DNA of 36,945 nt, from the NCBI RefSeq assembly GCF_014200175.1, contig NZ_JACHBD010000026.1:1-36945 (forward strand). Direction: 5' to 3'. The position numbers and the translations under genes are program-made. Below the pieces are notes generated by a model, which made no database searches, was not told the origin of the DNA, and worked only from the letters and a program-made list of their open reading frames with translations. Shown here in pieces: positions 15,731-23,483 of the stretch (its first letter is position 1; each line of letters opens with the position of its first letter). The stretch comes from Rhizobium lentis (GTDB taxonomy: Bacteria > Pseudomonadota > Alphaproteobacteria > Rhizobiales > Rhizobiaceae).

Positions 15731-16726
15731 TCATGCCTCAAAGAACGGGAAGAAAGTGCCGACATTATTGGCTACAGCATTGCGATAAATTTTGCTGGCG
15801 GTCGTATTGTCTTGAATGGCCATCCCGGTGGAGTCAAAAATGGTGATTTCGGCATCACTTTCTCGTCCCGGCTTCCTCCCCAATAATACCTCGCCGATTT
15901 CACCGTGGATGTCGTCCTTGGTAATGATGTTTTTATCCAGCGGGTGCCAGGTCTCGCCCTTTGCCACGCATTGCGAAAGAGAGTCGACGATGATTTTGGC
16001 GTTTCGGAAAAGCTCCGGATCCAGCTCCTGTTTGCCGCGCTGATCCGTGCCGATCGCAACGATGTGCGTACCGGGCTTCACCCAATCCGCTTCTACAAGC
16101 GACCCTTTTCCTCGGGTCGTCGTGATCAAAATGTCGGCCCGCTCGACCGCCTCCTTCTTCGAGCTGGCAACGGTGACGGGAATGCCGAATTCTCGCTCGA
16201 TATCCGCCTTGTAGTTGGAACTTGTTTGGTAGGTGCTGTCCCAGGCGTGGATCTCTTCGATCTTCATGATCTCGTTGATCGCCCGGATTTGCATTCTTGC
16301 CTGATTGCCTGTGCCGATCGACGCGATCGTCCTGGCGTTCTTTCTGGCCAGTGCCTTGACGGAGACGGCTCCCGCCGCTCCGGTTCTGAGGCCGGTGATC
16401 AAGCTTCCATCCATGATGCAAATCAACGCACAGCTCCTGGCATCAAACAGGAGAATCGTGCCCATGCTGTTCGGCACGCCGTGTTCTACCGGGTTGTTCG
16501 CGAACCCTCCGGAATGCGCCTTCATGGAGATGATTTCAGCGACTTTGTGGTAGCCAAGTTTGAAGTCGATCTCGCCACGCAGGGAGGGCAGATGAATTCC
16601 GATATAGTCGGGCTGTTCCACCTGATTGCTGCTGAAGGCCTTGTAAGCCTCTTCGACCGCGGTGATGACTTCCGTCATGCCGATAAGCCGCGCTACCTCA
16701 TTCTTCTTGAGCAGCAGCGTTTCCAT
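15731..16726 (-). CDS. Ornithine cyclodeaminase/mu-crystallin family protein, EutC/BhcD type
   Basis: A 331-residue NAD(P)-binding protein. Substrate-side residues K69 ('SMKAHSGGF') and R114 ('LITGLRTGAAGAVS') are conserved, as is the Rossmann loop 'IGTGNQARMQ' (137-146). Family members are ornithine cyclodeaminase, alanine dehydrogenase, ketimine reductases, EutC and the iminosuccinate reductase BhcD. Next to a dehydratase-like gene, reduction of an imine made by that enzyme is the most attractive reading (inference). It is the first gene of the minus-strand set; AGAGG precedes the ATG. It diverges from the module 2 HAD gene across 562 bases. Confidence 0.85.
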   Translation of the reverse strand: METLLLKKNEVARLIGMTEVITAVEEAYKAFSSNQVEQPDYIGIHLPSLRGEIDFKLGYHKVAEIISMKAHSGGFANNPVEHGVPNSMGTILLFDARSCALICIMDGSLITGLRTGAAGAVSVKALARKNARTIASIGTGNQARMQIRAINEIMKIEEIHAWDSTYQTSSNYKADIEREFGIPVTVASSKKEAVERADILITTTRGKGSLVEADWVKPGTHIVAIGTDQRGKQELDPELFRNAKIIVDSLSQCVAKGETWHPLDKNIITKDDIHGEIGEVLLGRKPGRESDAEITIFDSTGMAIQDNTTASKIYRNAVANNVGTFFPFFEA

Positions 16727-17288
16727 GCGTGACCTCTCTGTTCAATTCATTGGATGTGTCGGCGTATTACGACCCGACCTGCGCTGATCGTATCAAGCCT
16801 GCTGTAAGTCTATTGACCTTATTCGCGGAACCCCTGGCAGATTGTTTTATATCGCACGGCAATTTTGGTAGAGAGTACCGGCAGGTGCCCTTTGAAGCTT
16901 GGGCGGAGTGCTGGAACTATTACGCCACTCCAATCCTAACATAGGCGAATGAATGGGAGCTGACTCAGTCGATCTTCCTCGCTGTCGCGTAAGGTGCCGA
17001 ATGACGAGCTTCCAAGGATCGGATCCTTTCCGCTACGCGAAATCTCGCAATGCAAGCCTATACTTCGCAGGGCGCTTCGTTTCCGGCATGGCGGGTTGAC
17101 TGGGCGTACCTGTCCGCGTCTGCCATCCGGACCGCGGATCACTTTGACCCAGCACTCACAAGGACAAATGATGTTTCCCTCCAGCATTTTGTGCTGATGT
17201 TCGGCAATCTCCGAGCAATTCAGATGTGAGTGCCGGGCTATGATTGGTCATAACTTAAACATTCCCCTGCAAAGCAAGGACGAAGCCC
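16727..17288. other. Divergent intergenic region (562 bp) between eutC-like and HAD genes
   Basis: No gene could be supported. The left ~200 bases are comparatively AT-rich and probably carry the promoter of the eutC-like gene. Frames at 16729-16944 and 16936-17187 lack ribosome sites and recognisable motifs. The last 100 bases presumably hold the HAD promoter. The operators for Lrp could not be fixed by eye. Confidence 0.4.
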
Positions 17289-17957
17289 ATGACTACTTTC
17301 CGGCCGAAATACATCACTTTCGACTGCCATGGCACGCTCATCAACTTCCAGATGGCGGAGGCCGCCCGCGATCTTTACGGCGACCGAATGAGCGAGCAGA
17401 AAATGCTGCAGTTCATCGCGGATTTTTCCGCATACCGCCTTGATGAAGTCATGGCCGACTGGAAGCCTTATGCGGAAGTGGTCCATAACGCATTGGCAAG
17501 GACCTGCAAACGCAACGGCATCCACTTCAAGGACGAAGACGCGCAAATGGTTTACAACCGCGTTCCCACTTGGGGGCCGCATCCAGACGTTCCGGCGGGG
17601 CTTGCCAAGGTGGCCAAGGAAATTCCACTGGTCATTCTGTCAAATGCGATGAACTCGCAGATCATGTCCAACGTCGAGAAGCTCGGCGCGCCTTTCCACG
17701 CCATCTACACCGCCGAACAGGCCGGCGCCTACAAGCCGCACTTCCGGGCGTTCGAATATATGCTCGATATGCTTGGTTGCCGCCCGGAGGACATCCTGCA
17801 TTGCTCCTCCTCGTTCCGCTACGATCTGATGTCCGCACATGACCTCGGGATCAAGAACAAGGTTTGGGTCAATCGCGGTCACGAGCCGGCCAATCCCTAT
17901 TACGGATATACTGAAATCGCGGGCATCTCCGGATTGCCCGGCGTCGTCGGACTTTAA
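17289..17957 (+). CDS. HAD hydrolase, type II haloacid-dehalogenase-like (module 2)
   Basis: A 222-residue paralogue of the HAD protein at 12091. Nucleophile D12 lies in 'FDCHGTL' (H in place of Y), then 'VILSNAMN', 'GAYKP' and 'SSFRYDL' give the complete HAD motif set. The stretches 'VPTWGPHPDVPAGL' and 'VWVNRGHEPANPYY' are shared exactly with the other copy. Substrate unknown. AGGA precedes the ATG. It is the first gene of a collinear set HAD, phosphotransferase, aminotransferase, Lrp, with 228 bases before the phosphotransferase. Confidence 0.9.
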   Translation: MTTFRPKYITFDCHGTLINFQMAEAARDLYGDRMSEQKMLQFIADFSAYRLDEVMADWKPYAEVVHNALARTCKRNGIHFKDEDAQMVYNRVPTWGPHPDVPAGLAKVAKEIPLVILSNAMNSQIMSNVEKLGAPFHAIYTAEQAGAYKPHFRAFEYMLDMLGCRPEDILHCSSSFRYDLMSAHDLGIKNKVWVNRGHEPANPYYGYTEIAGISGLPGVVGL

Positions 17958-18185
17958 GGTGCCCAGACAGATTTGAGAATCCCGATCCCGCCGGACCAAT
18001 AACCAGTCGCGGTTTGCCGTGGATCGGGGGCATCGCAGTTCTGCCGTGTTCGGCGGTGCGAAATACATTCACTCACGGGCAAGAATTTTCGGTGCCCGGA
18101 GCGAGACAATCGTGCTTCAGCAGCAAATGCCCGACCCCAGTCGGGATCGATCGCCGCACTGGATGTCAAGCGACGATCGCTTCGG

Positions 18186-19322
18186 ATGAGCAAGCCGCCC
18201 GAATTCAACAGTGCGAGGGTTTTAGTCGTGGGTGCCTCTAATGATGCGGTTTCAGACGGCAGTGCGCGTCATCTCGACGACAGCCCATCCGTCCGGGAGC
18301 CGTTCACTAAAGCATATTTTGAGGACGCTGCAGCTATTCTGGCGACAAAGCCGAGCTCTCCCGGAACACCGCTGTCCGAGTTGCTACTGCGCCACTACGG
18401 TGTAACGGGAGCGATCAGCGTTCTCTCCTCGGAGGCTGAGTGTACCGCGGAGGTCAAGCTGTTGACCGGCGACCAATTGATCTTCAAAACGTCAACCCGG
18501 CCCGAAGGAAGAGACAGTTTCCGCTTCCAGGTTGCGGCCCTTGGCGGACTGGAGGGCGCTTCCGGTTTTGCAGCTCCTCATATCGTGCGTACCAATGATG
18601 CTAGGTTGATGTTCGAAGAGGAGAAGGTTTGCGGCTATCTGCAGACCCGACTTTCTGGGACGCCGTTGCACCAGGTGACCGCAACTCGGGACGTCCTTTA
18701 CAAGGTCGGCAAAGCGCTCGCCAGGCTCAGTTTGGCGCTCGAGCCGCTGAGCTTGCCCGCGACCCACCGCCCAGTTCTTTGGCATGTCGGGTGCTGGTCG
18801 AGGCTCATGGGACTGCAGGAGCATTTGCCTTCAGAGCCTGTCGCGGCATCCGTGCATCTTGCCATGAACAATTATGTCGAGTCTGTCGAGCCGCAATTGC
18901 GCGAGGTAGCATGGCAAGTCACGCACAATGACCCCAGCCCGTTCAACACACTCCTCACCGATCATAGTGTCGCGTTCATAGATTTTGGGGACGGCTGCTG
19001 GGGACCACGAATTCAGGATCTGGCGATTGCGGCAAGCCTCGTGGTGACAGACCCGTCTCTGGCTCTCGGAGGCGCAGAAGATCTCATCTCGGGTTATGCG
19101 TCGGTGCTTCCGCTTTCCGCGCTCGAGGCAAAGCTGCTCGTCGGGCTGATAAAGGCGCGGCAAAGCGCGCTCATCCTGATCAACTACTGGCGAGCCAGAC
19201 TGTTTCCGGCGGAGGCAGCGTATATCAAGAAGAACGTGGGCCGCGCCGAACGCGGGCTCTCGATTCTTTCGCCGCTCGGGGTTGAAGAGGCAGAGCTCGC
19301 TGTGCTGCGTGCGGTGGCTTGA
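18186..19322 (+). CDS. APH/choline-kinase-like phosphotransferase (module 2)
   Basis: A 378-residue small-molecule kinase of the APH fold, clearly diverged from the module 1 copy but with the same key sites: Brenner motif 'THNDPSPFNTLL' (246-257) and metal site 'FIDFGDGCWG' (264-273). The first ~50 residues are poorly conserved and the start is uncertain; no good ribosome site precedes 18186. The C-terminal 'ALILINYWRARLFPAEAAYI' parallels 'ALLTCWRAEIFPENSRYI' of the other copy, supporting common descent. It is followed after 101 bases by the aminotransferase. Likely forms an O-phosphorylated amino alcohol or hydroxy-amino acid for that enzyme (inference). Confidence 0.83.
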   Translation: MSKPPEFNSARVLVVGASNDAVSDGSARHLDDSPSVREPFTKAYFEDAAAILATKPSSPGTPLSELLLRHYGVTGAISVLSSEAECTAEVKLLTGDQLIFKTSTRPEGRDSFRFQVAALGGLEGASGFAAPHIVRTNDARLMFEEEKVCGYLQTRLSGTPLHQVTATRDVLYKVGKALARLSLALEPLSLPATHRPVLWHVGCWSRLMGLQEHLPSEPVAASVHLAMNNYVESVEPQLREVAWQVTHNDPSPFNTLLTDHSVAFIDFGDGCWGPRIQDLAIAASLVVTDPSLALGGAEDLISGYASVLPLSALEAKLLVGLIKARQSALILINYWRARLFPAEAAYIKKNVGRAERGLSILSPLGVEEAELAVLRAVA

Positions 19323-19423
19323 GCCGGCGTTGCCGGAGACGACCCAAGCTTTTCGTCAGTCGCCTTGGCAGTCAGAACGATAACTCGCGCCTTCTCGCGG
19401 ATGAAACTTACAGGATCAAAGCT

Positions 19424-20758
19424 ATGTCCACAGATCTCATGCCCAACCGCTTTACCCCTGGTGAGGCCACGATTCCACTGCGCGAAACTGAGCTTATCGC
19501 GCGCCGGGACAACGTACTTGGGAGCTCTTACAGGCTCCAATACCGCCGACCCGTACATTTCGTTCGCGGTGAGGGCATGTGGCTCTATGATCCCGACGGA
19601 CGTCGTTATCTGGACTTTTATAACAACGTGCCTTCTCTCGGGCATTGCAATCCAGAAGTAAACGCCGCGATGGCGGAACAAGCCAGCCGAATTAGCGCAA
19701 ACACGCGTTATCTCGAACCGAGGCTTGTCGATTATGCAGAACGGCTTGTCGGCACGTTTCCTCAGGAGCTGAACCGCGTTGTGTTTACTTGCACGGGCAG
19801 CGAATCGAATGATCTGGCGCTCCGCATCGCCAGATTGGTTAGCGGCTGCGAGGGCGTGATCGTCACTTCTCATGCCTATCACGGCACAAGCGAGGCCACG
19901 GCGATGGTCTCGCCCAATTTGGGCGACGCCGTCAAGCTTAGTCCTGCCGTCCGGATGGTGTCGCTGCACGGGCCTGCCGGCGTCTCCGAGAAACAAGCTG
20001 CGGTATTCTTTGAAGAACAGGTCCGTTCGGCCATCGCCGATTTGAATCGACGTGGCATTGGCGTAGCAGCCCTGCTCTTTGACAGCATTTTCTCCAGCGA
20101 CGGCGTATGGGTGGACCCGCCTGGCTTCATTGCGGGAGGAGTCAAAGCGGTCCGGGAGGTGGGTGGTCTCGTGATTGCCGATGAAGTTCAGCCAGGCTTT
20201 GGGCGGACGGGCAAAAACATGTGGGGTTTTGAGCTGCACGAAGTCGTTCCGGACCTCGTCACTCTCGGCAAGCCGATGGGCAATGGATTTCCCATCGGCG
20301 CGGTTGTTGGCCGCAAGACATCGATGGATCGCTTTGGCTCTGCCGCCCGTTATTCAAACACCTTCGGGGGCAATACGGTCGGGATCGCGGCAGCTGATGC
20401 CGTCCTGACCATCTTGCGTCGAGACCGGATCAAGGAGCATGCGCATGTCATGGGTGAGCGCCTGAGGGCGGGATTGGAGCACCTTGCCACACGGAATCCT
20501 GGTGTTCGCGGTGTTCGAAATGCCGGCCTGTTCTTCGGCATTGACATCGGGCTGGACGGAACGGGGGCGGCCGGTCGACGCGCCATGGCACTGGAGATCG
20601 TAAACCTGCTGCGCGATGATGGCGTTCTAATCAGTACGACGGGCGCCAACGAGGATACACTTAAAGTTCGTCCTCCGCTCGTGTGCCAGGCGGAGCATGT
20701 GGACCGATTCCTTGAAGCCATCGAAAATGCGCTAAAAAAAGCCGCCGCGCCGGTGTGA
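19424..20758 (+). CDS. Class III PLP aminotransferase / phospho-lyase-like (module 2)
   Basis: A 444-residue fold-type I PLP enzyme, paralogue of the gene at 9151. Motifs: 'TGSESNDLA' (124-132; S where the other copy has A), 'ADEVQPGFGRTG' (252-263) and the PLP lysine K283 in 'LGKPMGNGFP'. The start at 19424 has AGGA upstream; the open frame begins at 19319 but its first 35 codons look non-coding. As with module 1 it follows a kinase gene, so phosphate elimination from a phosphorylated amino alcohol is a possibility alongside plain transamination. The gene is followed by lrp after 59 bases. Confidence 0.88.
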   Translation: MSTDLMPNRFTPGEATIPLRETELIARRDNVLGSSYRLQYRRPVHFVRGEGMWLYDPDGRRYLDFYNNVPSLGHCNPEVNAAMAEQASRISANTRYLEPRLVDYAERLVGTFPQELNRVVFTCTGSESNDLALRIARLVSGCEGVIVTSHAYHGTSEATAMVSPNLGDAVKLSPAVRMVSLHGPAGVSEKQAAVFFEEQVRSAIADLNRRGIGVAALLFDSIFSSDGVWVDPPGFIAGGVKAVREVGGLVIADEVQPGFGRTGKNMWGFELHEVVPDLVTLGKPMGNGFPIGAVVGRKTSMDRFGSAARYSNTFGGNTVGIAAADAVLTILRRDRIKEHAHVMGERLRAGLEHLATRNPGVRGVRNAGLFFGIDIGLDGTGAAGRRAMALEIVNLLRDDGVLISTTGANEDTLKVRPPLVCQAEHVDRFLEAIENALKKAAAPV

Positions 20759-20817
20759 CATCAGCTGCCTCGGCGCCCGAATGGCACGCGCTACTTTCAT
20801 CAGCGAAAGCGATATCC

Positions 20818-21297
20818 ATGAAGTTAGATCGGATCGACATCAAGATCCTGCATGTTCTCCAGCAGAATGGCCGGATGACGAATGTTGAGCTTGCGGAGAT
20901 GGTCAACCTGTCGCCGAGCCCCTGCCTCATGCGTCTGAAAAAGCTCCAGTCGGAGGGCTATATCGAAGGCTACACGGCGCTCATCAATATCGCCAAGCTT
21001 GGGCAGGCGCTAACGGTGTTTACCGAGGTTACGCTGAAGAACCATCGGCAAACCGATTTTGCACGCTTCCTTGCTGCTATTGAGAAGATCGAGCAACTCA
21101 TCGAGTGCCATGTGATATCGGGCGGGTACGATTATCTCTTGAAATTCGTGACGACGGGGATCGGCGAATACCAGGAGATCATGGAGCGGCTGATCGAGCT
21201 GGACGTCGGGATCGACAAGTATTTCAGCTACGTCGTGCTGAAATCGCCGATCCGCAAGATGCAACTGCCGCTGACGAAGCTATTTCAACCCGGTTGA
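20818..21297 (+). CDS. Lrp/AsnC-family transcriptional regulator (module 2)
   Basis: A 159-residue regulator with an N-terminal winged helix-turn-helix ('LDRIDIKILHVLQ', 'NVELAEMVNLSPSPC') and an AsnC-type effector domain ('GGYDYLLKFVTTG'). It is the close paralogue of the protein at 6350-6862. The ATG at 20818 is chosen because the paralogue starts with the same residues MKLDRID; the longer frame from 20755 would only add non-conserved residues. The two regulators share nearly the same recognition helix, so they may bind overlapping operators and cross-regulate the two modules (inference). Confidence 0.92.
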   Translation: MKLDRIDIKILHVLQQNGRMTNVELAEMVNLSPSPCLMRLKKLQSEGYIEGYTALINIAKLGQALTVFTEVTLKNHRQTDFARFLAAIEKIEQLIECHVISGGYDYLLKFVTTGIGEYQEIMERLIELDVGIDKYFSYVVLKSPIRKMQLPLTKLFQPG

Positions 21298-21375
21298 CCT
21301 CCTCGCCCATCTCCGGGCGATCCAACTCGAGAACAAGGCGCCGCAATGAAGTTCTTCTCCGACTGAGATGATGCC

Positions 21376-21395
21376 GCCCCGGTTTTTGCCGGGGC
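21376..21395 (+). terminator. GC-rich hairpin after module 2
   Basis: A perfect 7-base-pair stem GCCCCGG/CCGGGGC with the loop TTTTTG lies 78 bases after the lrp stop. It lacks a following U-run, so it may be a weak terminator or an RNA-stabilising stem. Confidence 0.35.
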
Positions 21396-21408
21396 CGCGG
21401 AGGGGCCT

Positions 21409-21690
21409 GTCGAGGGCCACTATGACATCACAGTGATCATCGACTATTGCTGGGGCGGCTCGCGTGCCGACGGCGTCTGGTACGCGATGGGCTATTCCGA
21501 CCATGGCGCCCAGCTTTCAACCCATCTCGGAATCCTGATTGCCGACGCAATCCTCGGTCGCCCCGACTGCAATCCGATGAAGAGGCTCGAATGGCCGGCC
21601 GTTCCAGGCCACTTTGGAACGCCGTGTTTCCTGCCGCTGGGTCGTTATCTATCAAAAGATGCTGGACAGTGTCGCCGAGGAGTTCTTGCC
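21409..21690 (+). pseudogene. C-terminal remnant of an FAD-dependent amino-acid/amine oxidoreductase
   Basis: From about 21409 the plus strand encodes 'IIDYCWGGSRADGVWYAMGYS', then 'HGAQLSTHLGILIADAILG' and 'LEWPAVPGHFG', which match the end of DadA/PuuB-like FAD oxidoreductases (FAD-contacting C-terminal segment). At about 21645-21650 the frame shifts; the ending 'YQKMLDSVAE' continues in another frame. The N-terminal ~300 residues are missing. It lies after module 2 in the same direction, so an FAD oxidoreductase may once have been part of that operon. Confidence 0.65.
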
Positions 21691-21715
21691 CGACGTTCCG
21701 GGCTTTGCGCGACGA

Positions 21716-23038
21716 TCAGAGTGCGCCTACCTCAACTTTAGAGCCATCGAAGAAGCGCGACAGGCGGAAGGGTGTCGGATCAACGCAGGGTTTGTCGTTA
21801 GCAACAAGGTCGGCTGCCAAGCGACCGATGCCCGGGCCAATGCCGAAGCCGTGGCCGGAGCCGCCGGCCGCCAAATAAAGGCCCTTCACGTGATCGGACG
21901 CCGAGATGACCGGCACCGCGTCAGGTGTGCAGTCCACATACGCGCCCCAACTGTCTGCGATTTCGACACCTTTAAGGGCCGGAAACTGCTCGGTGACGCC
22001 CTTGACAATGGCCGCGATCGTCCGGCGGCTCGGCCTGGGGTCGAGAACCCGGATCCGCTCGAACGGTGACGTGGTATCCTTGGTCCAGCTCGCCAGCGCT
22101 TCGGCTCCATAGAACATAGATCTGCCGACGCCGATCTGAACCGCTTTCAGTCGCTTCAGAAACATCGGCATGAACCAGCGTGCATATCGGATACCTTGCG
22201 GCGTGATATCCAGTGTCGCCCTGCCGCTGATCGCAAGCGTATAACTGCCATCCAACCGGCGGGTCAGCGAGCACTCTGGCGTATAGATCGCCTCGCCGAG
22301 ACTGGCTGTAGGGCGCGTCCGAATTGCAGTCTGGCGCACGCTTGCCTGCGGGAACTGCACGCCGTACTGGCGGCAGAACATGGAAGCCCATGCACCGCCG
22401 GCGTTCAGAACGGTCTGCGACCTTATGATACCTTTTTCGGTGACCACTCCAGCAACTGCACCATTGACGATATCGAGGCCTCGTGCTGCACATTCCTGGT
22501 GGATGGTCGCGCCAAATTTGCGGGCGCCGCTCGCGATCGTCGGCGCGGCAATGGCCGGTTCGCCTTTGCCATCATCGACTGAATAGACGCCGCCGAGCCA
22601 GCGGCGGCCTTGTGCCGGAATTCGGTCGTGCGCTTCGTGGGCAGTTAGCATCTTGGTGTTGACATCGAATTGCCGGGCAATATCAAGCCACTGTTCCCAT
22701 TCCGCCAGCTGCTCAGGATTGTCCGTGGCGTAGAACAGCCCGCATCGGCGGAAGCCGACGTCCTCGTCGATTTTGGCGGCAAACTGTTCCCACGCCTGCA
22801 TGGAAATTCCCGAGAGCGGCAGTTCGCGCTGATCCCGGTTCTGCCGGCGGCACCAGCCCCAGTTTCGGCTGGACTGCTCACCGCCGATATAGCCCTTCTC
22901 GACCAACGCAACCGAGCACCCTCGCTCCGCGAGAAAAAATGCTGCCGAAGCCCCGACGATGCCGCCGCCGATGACGACGACGTCCGCCTTGGCGGGTAGC
23001 TCTTGATCGCTTTGTATGCGTTTGAGGAGTGGTGACAT
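21716..23038 (-). CDS. FAD-dependent D-amino-acid dehydrogenase-like oxidoreductase
   Basis: A 440-residue DAO-family flavoprotein that would oxidise an amino acid or amine to the imine. An N-terminal FAD Rossmann motif 'VVVIGGGIVGASAA' is followed by 'EKGYIGGEQSSRNWGW', the family's characteristic flavin-contact segment, and a C-terminal 'GGSGHGFGIGPGIGRLAADL'. The ATG at 23038 is used; the longer frame runs into ridA. It is the last gene of the operon, 19 bases after ridA, which fits: RidA hydrolyses the imines such oxidases and dehydratases make. A paralogue is at 35068. No membrane segment is visible. D-amino acids or opine-like amines are possible substrates. Confidence 0.87.
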   Translation of the reverse strand: MSPLLKRIQSDQELPAKADVVVIGGGIVGASAAFFLAERGCSVALVEKGYIGGEQSSRNWGWCRRQNRDQRELPLSGISMQAWEQFAAKIDEDVGFRRCGLFYATDNPEQLAEWEQWLDIARQFDVNTKMLTAHEAHDRIPAQGRRWLGGVYSVDDGKGEPAIAAPTIASGARKFGATIHQECAARGLDIVNGAVAGVVTEKGIIRSQTVLNAGGAWASMFCRQYGVQFPQASVRQTAIRTRPTASLGEAIYTPECSLTRRLDGSYTLAISGRATLDITPQGIRYARWFMPMFLKRLKAVQIGVGRSMFYGAEALASWTKDTTSPFERIRVLDPRPSRRTIAAIVKGVTEQFPALKGVEIADSWGAYVDCTPDAVPVISASDHVKGLYLAAGGSGHGFGIGPGIGRLAADLVANDKPCVDPTPFRLSRFFDGSKVEVGAL

Positions 23039-23057
23039 CGAGGTTGACCTGAACTGA

Positions 23058-23483
23058 TTAGTTGGAGCTATTTTCTGCTTGCCGGGCAGGGCCATCAGGC
23101 GGGAGCACGGCGATCGCGTCGACTTCGACAAGATAGCCGTAGTGGAGCTCGGCCACTGGAACCACGGTGCGCGCCGGGCGCGCCTCTCCCAGCCGTGCTG
23201 CATAGACCTGGTTGAAGCCGGGCCAATTGATGACGCCGACGATATAGGCCGTCACCCTGACGAGATCGCTCGGGGTACCGCCTGCGGCTTCCAGGACGGC
23301 CAGCATGTTGTCGATGGCCTGTCCGGCCTGCCCCGCGAAACTATCGTCGGCAAGGGGCGCTCCATCGGGTCGGATCGGGAGCTGCCCCGATATATAGAGA
23401 TGCTGACCGGCTAGCTTCGCCTGGACATAATGACCTGCAGGGCTGGGCGCACGATTGGTATTTACGGTTGTCAAGTATGACAT
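23058..23483 (-). CDS. RidA family protein (enamine/imine deaminase)
   Basis: A 141-residue YjgF/YER057c/UK114-family protein. RidA proteins form trimers and hydrolyse reactive enamine/imine intermediates released by PLP dehydratases and amino-acid oxidases. Seen are 'YISGQLPIRPDG', 'QAIDNMLAVLEAAGG', 'VRVTAYIVG' and the C-terminal 'ARTVVPVAEL...VEVDAIAVLP' with the conserved arginine (R in 'ARTVVPV'). The ATG at 23483 overlaps the preceding gene's TGA by one base and has GGAGG six bases upstream. Its position between a PLP dehydratase-like gene and an FAD oxidoreductase supports the deaminase role. Confidence 0.92.
   Translation of the reverse strand: MSYLTTVNTNRAPSPAGHYVQAKLAGQHLYISGQLPIRPDGAPLADDSFAGQAGQAIDNMLAVLEAAGGTPSDLVRVTAYIVGVINWPGFNQVYAARLGEARPARTVVPVAELHYGYLVEVDAIAVLPPDGPARQAENSSN

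Noticed and set aside
14755..16726. A full (hydroxy)ectoine utilisation cluster
   Set aside because: Only the eutB/eutC-like pair is present; no eutA, eutD, eutE or ehu transporter genes were found in the window.
12091..17957. Haloacid dehalogenation as the role of the two HAD proteins
   Set aside because: Family motifs fit, but no haloacid transporter or related genes are nearby, and the constant link to kinase/aminotransferase pairs points elsewhere. Kept only as the structural subgroup name.
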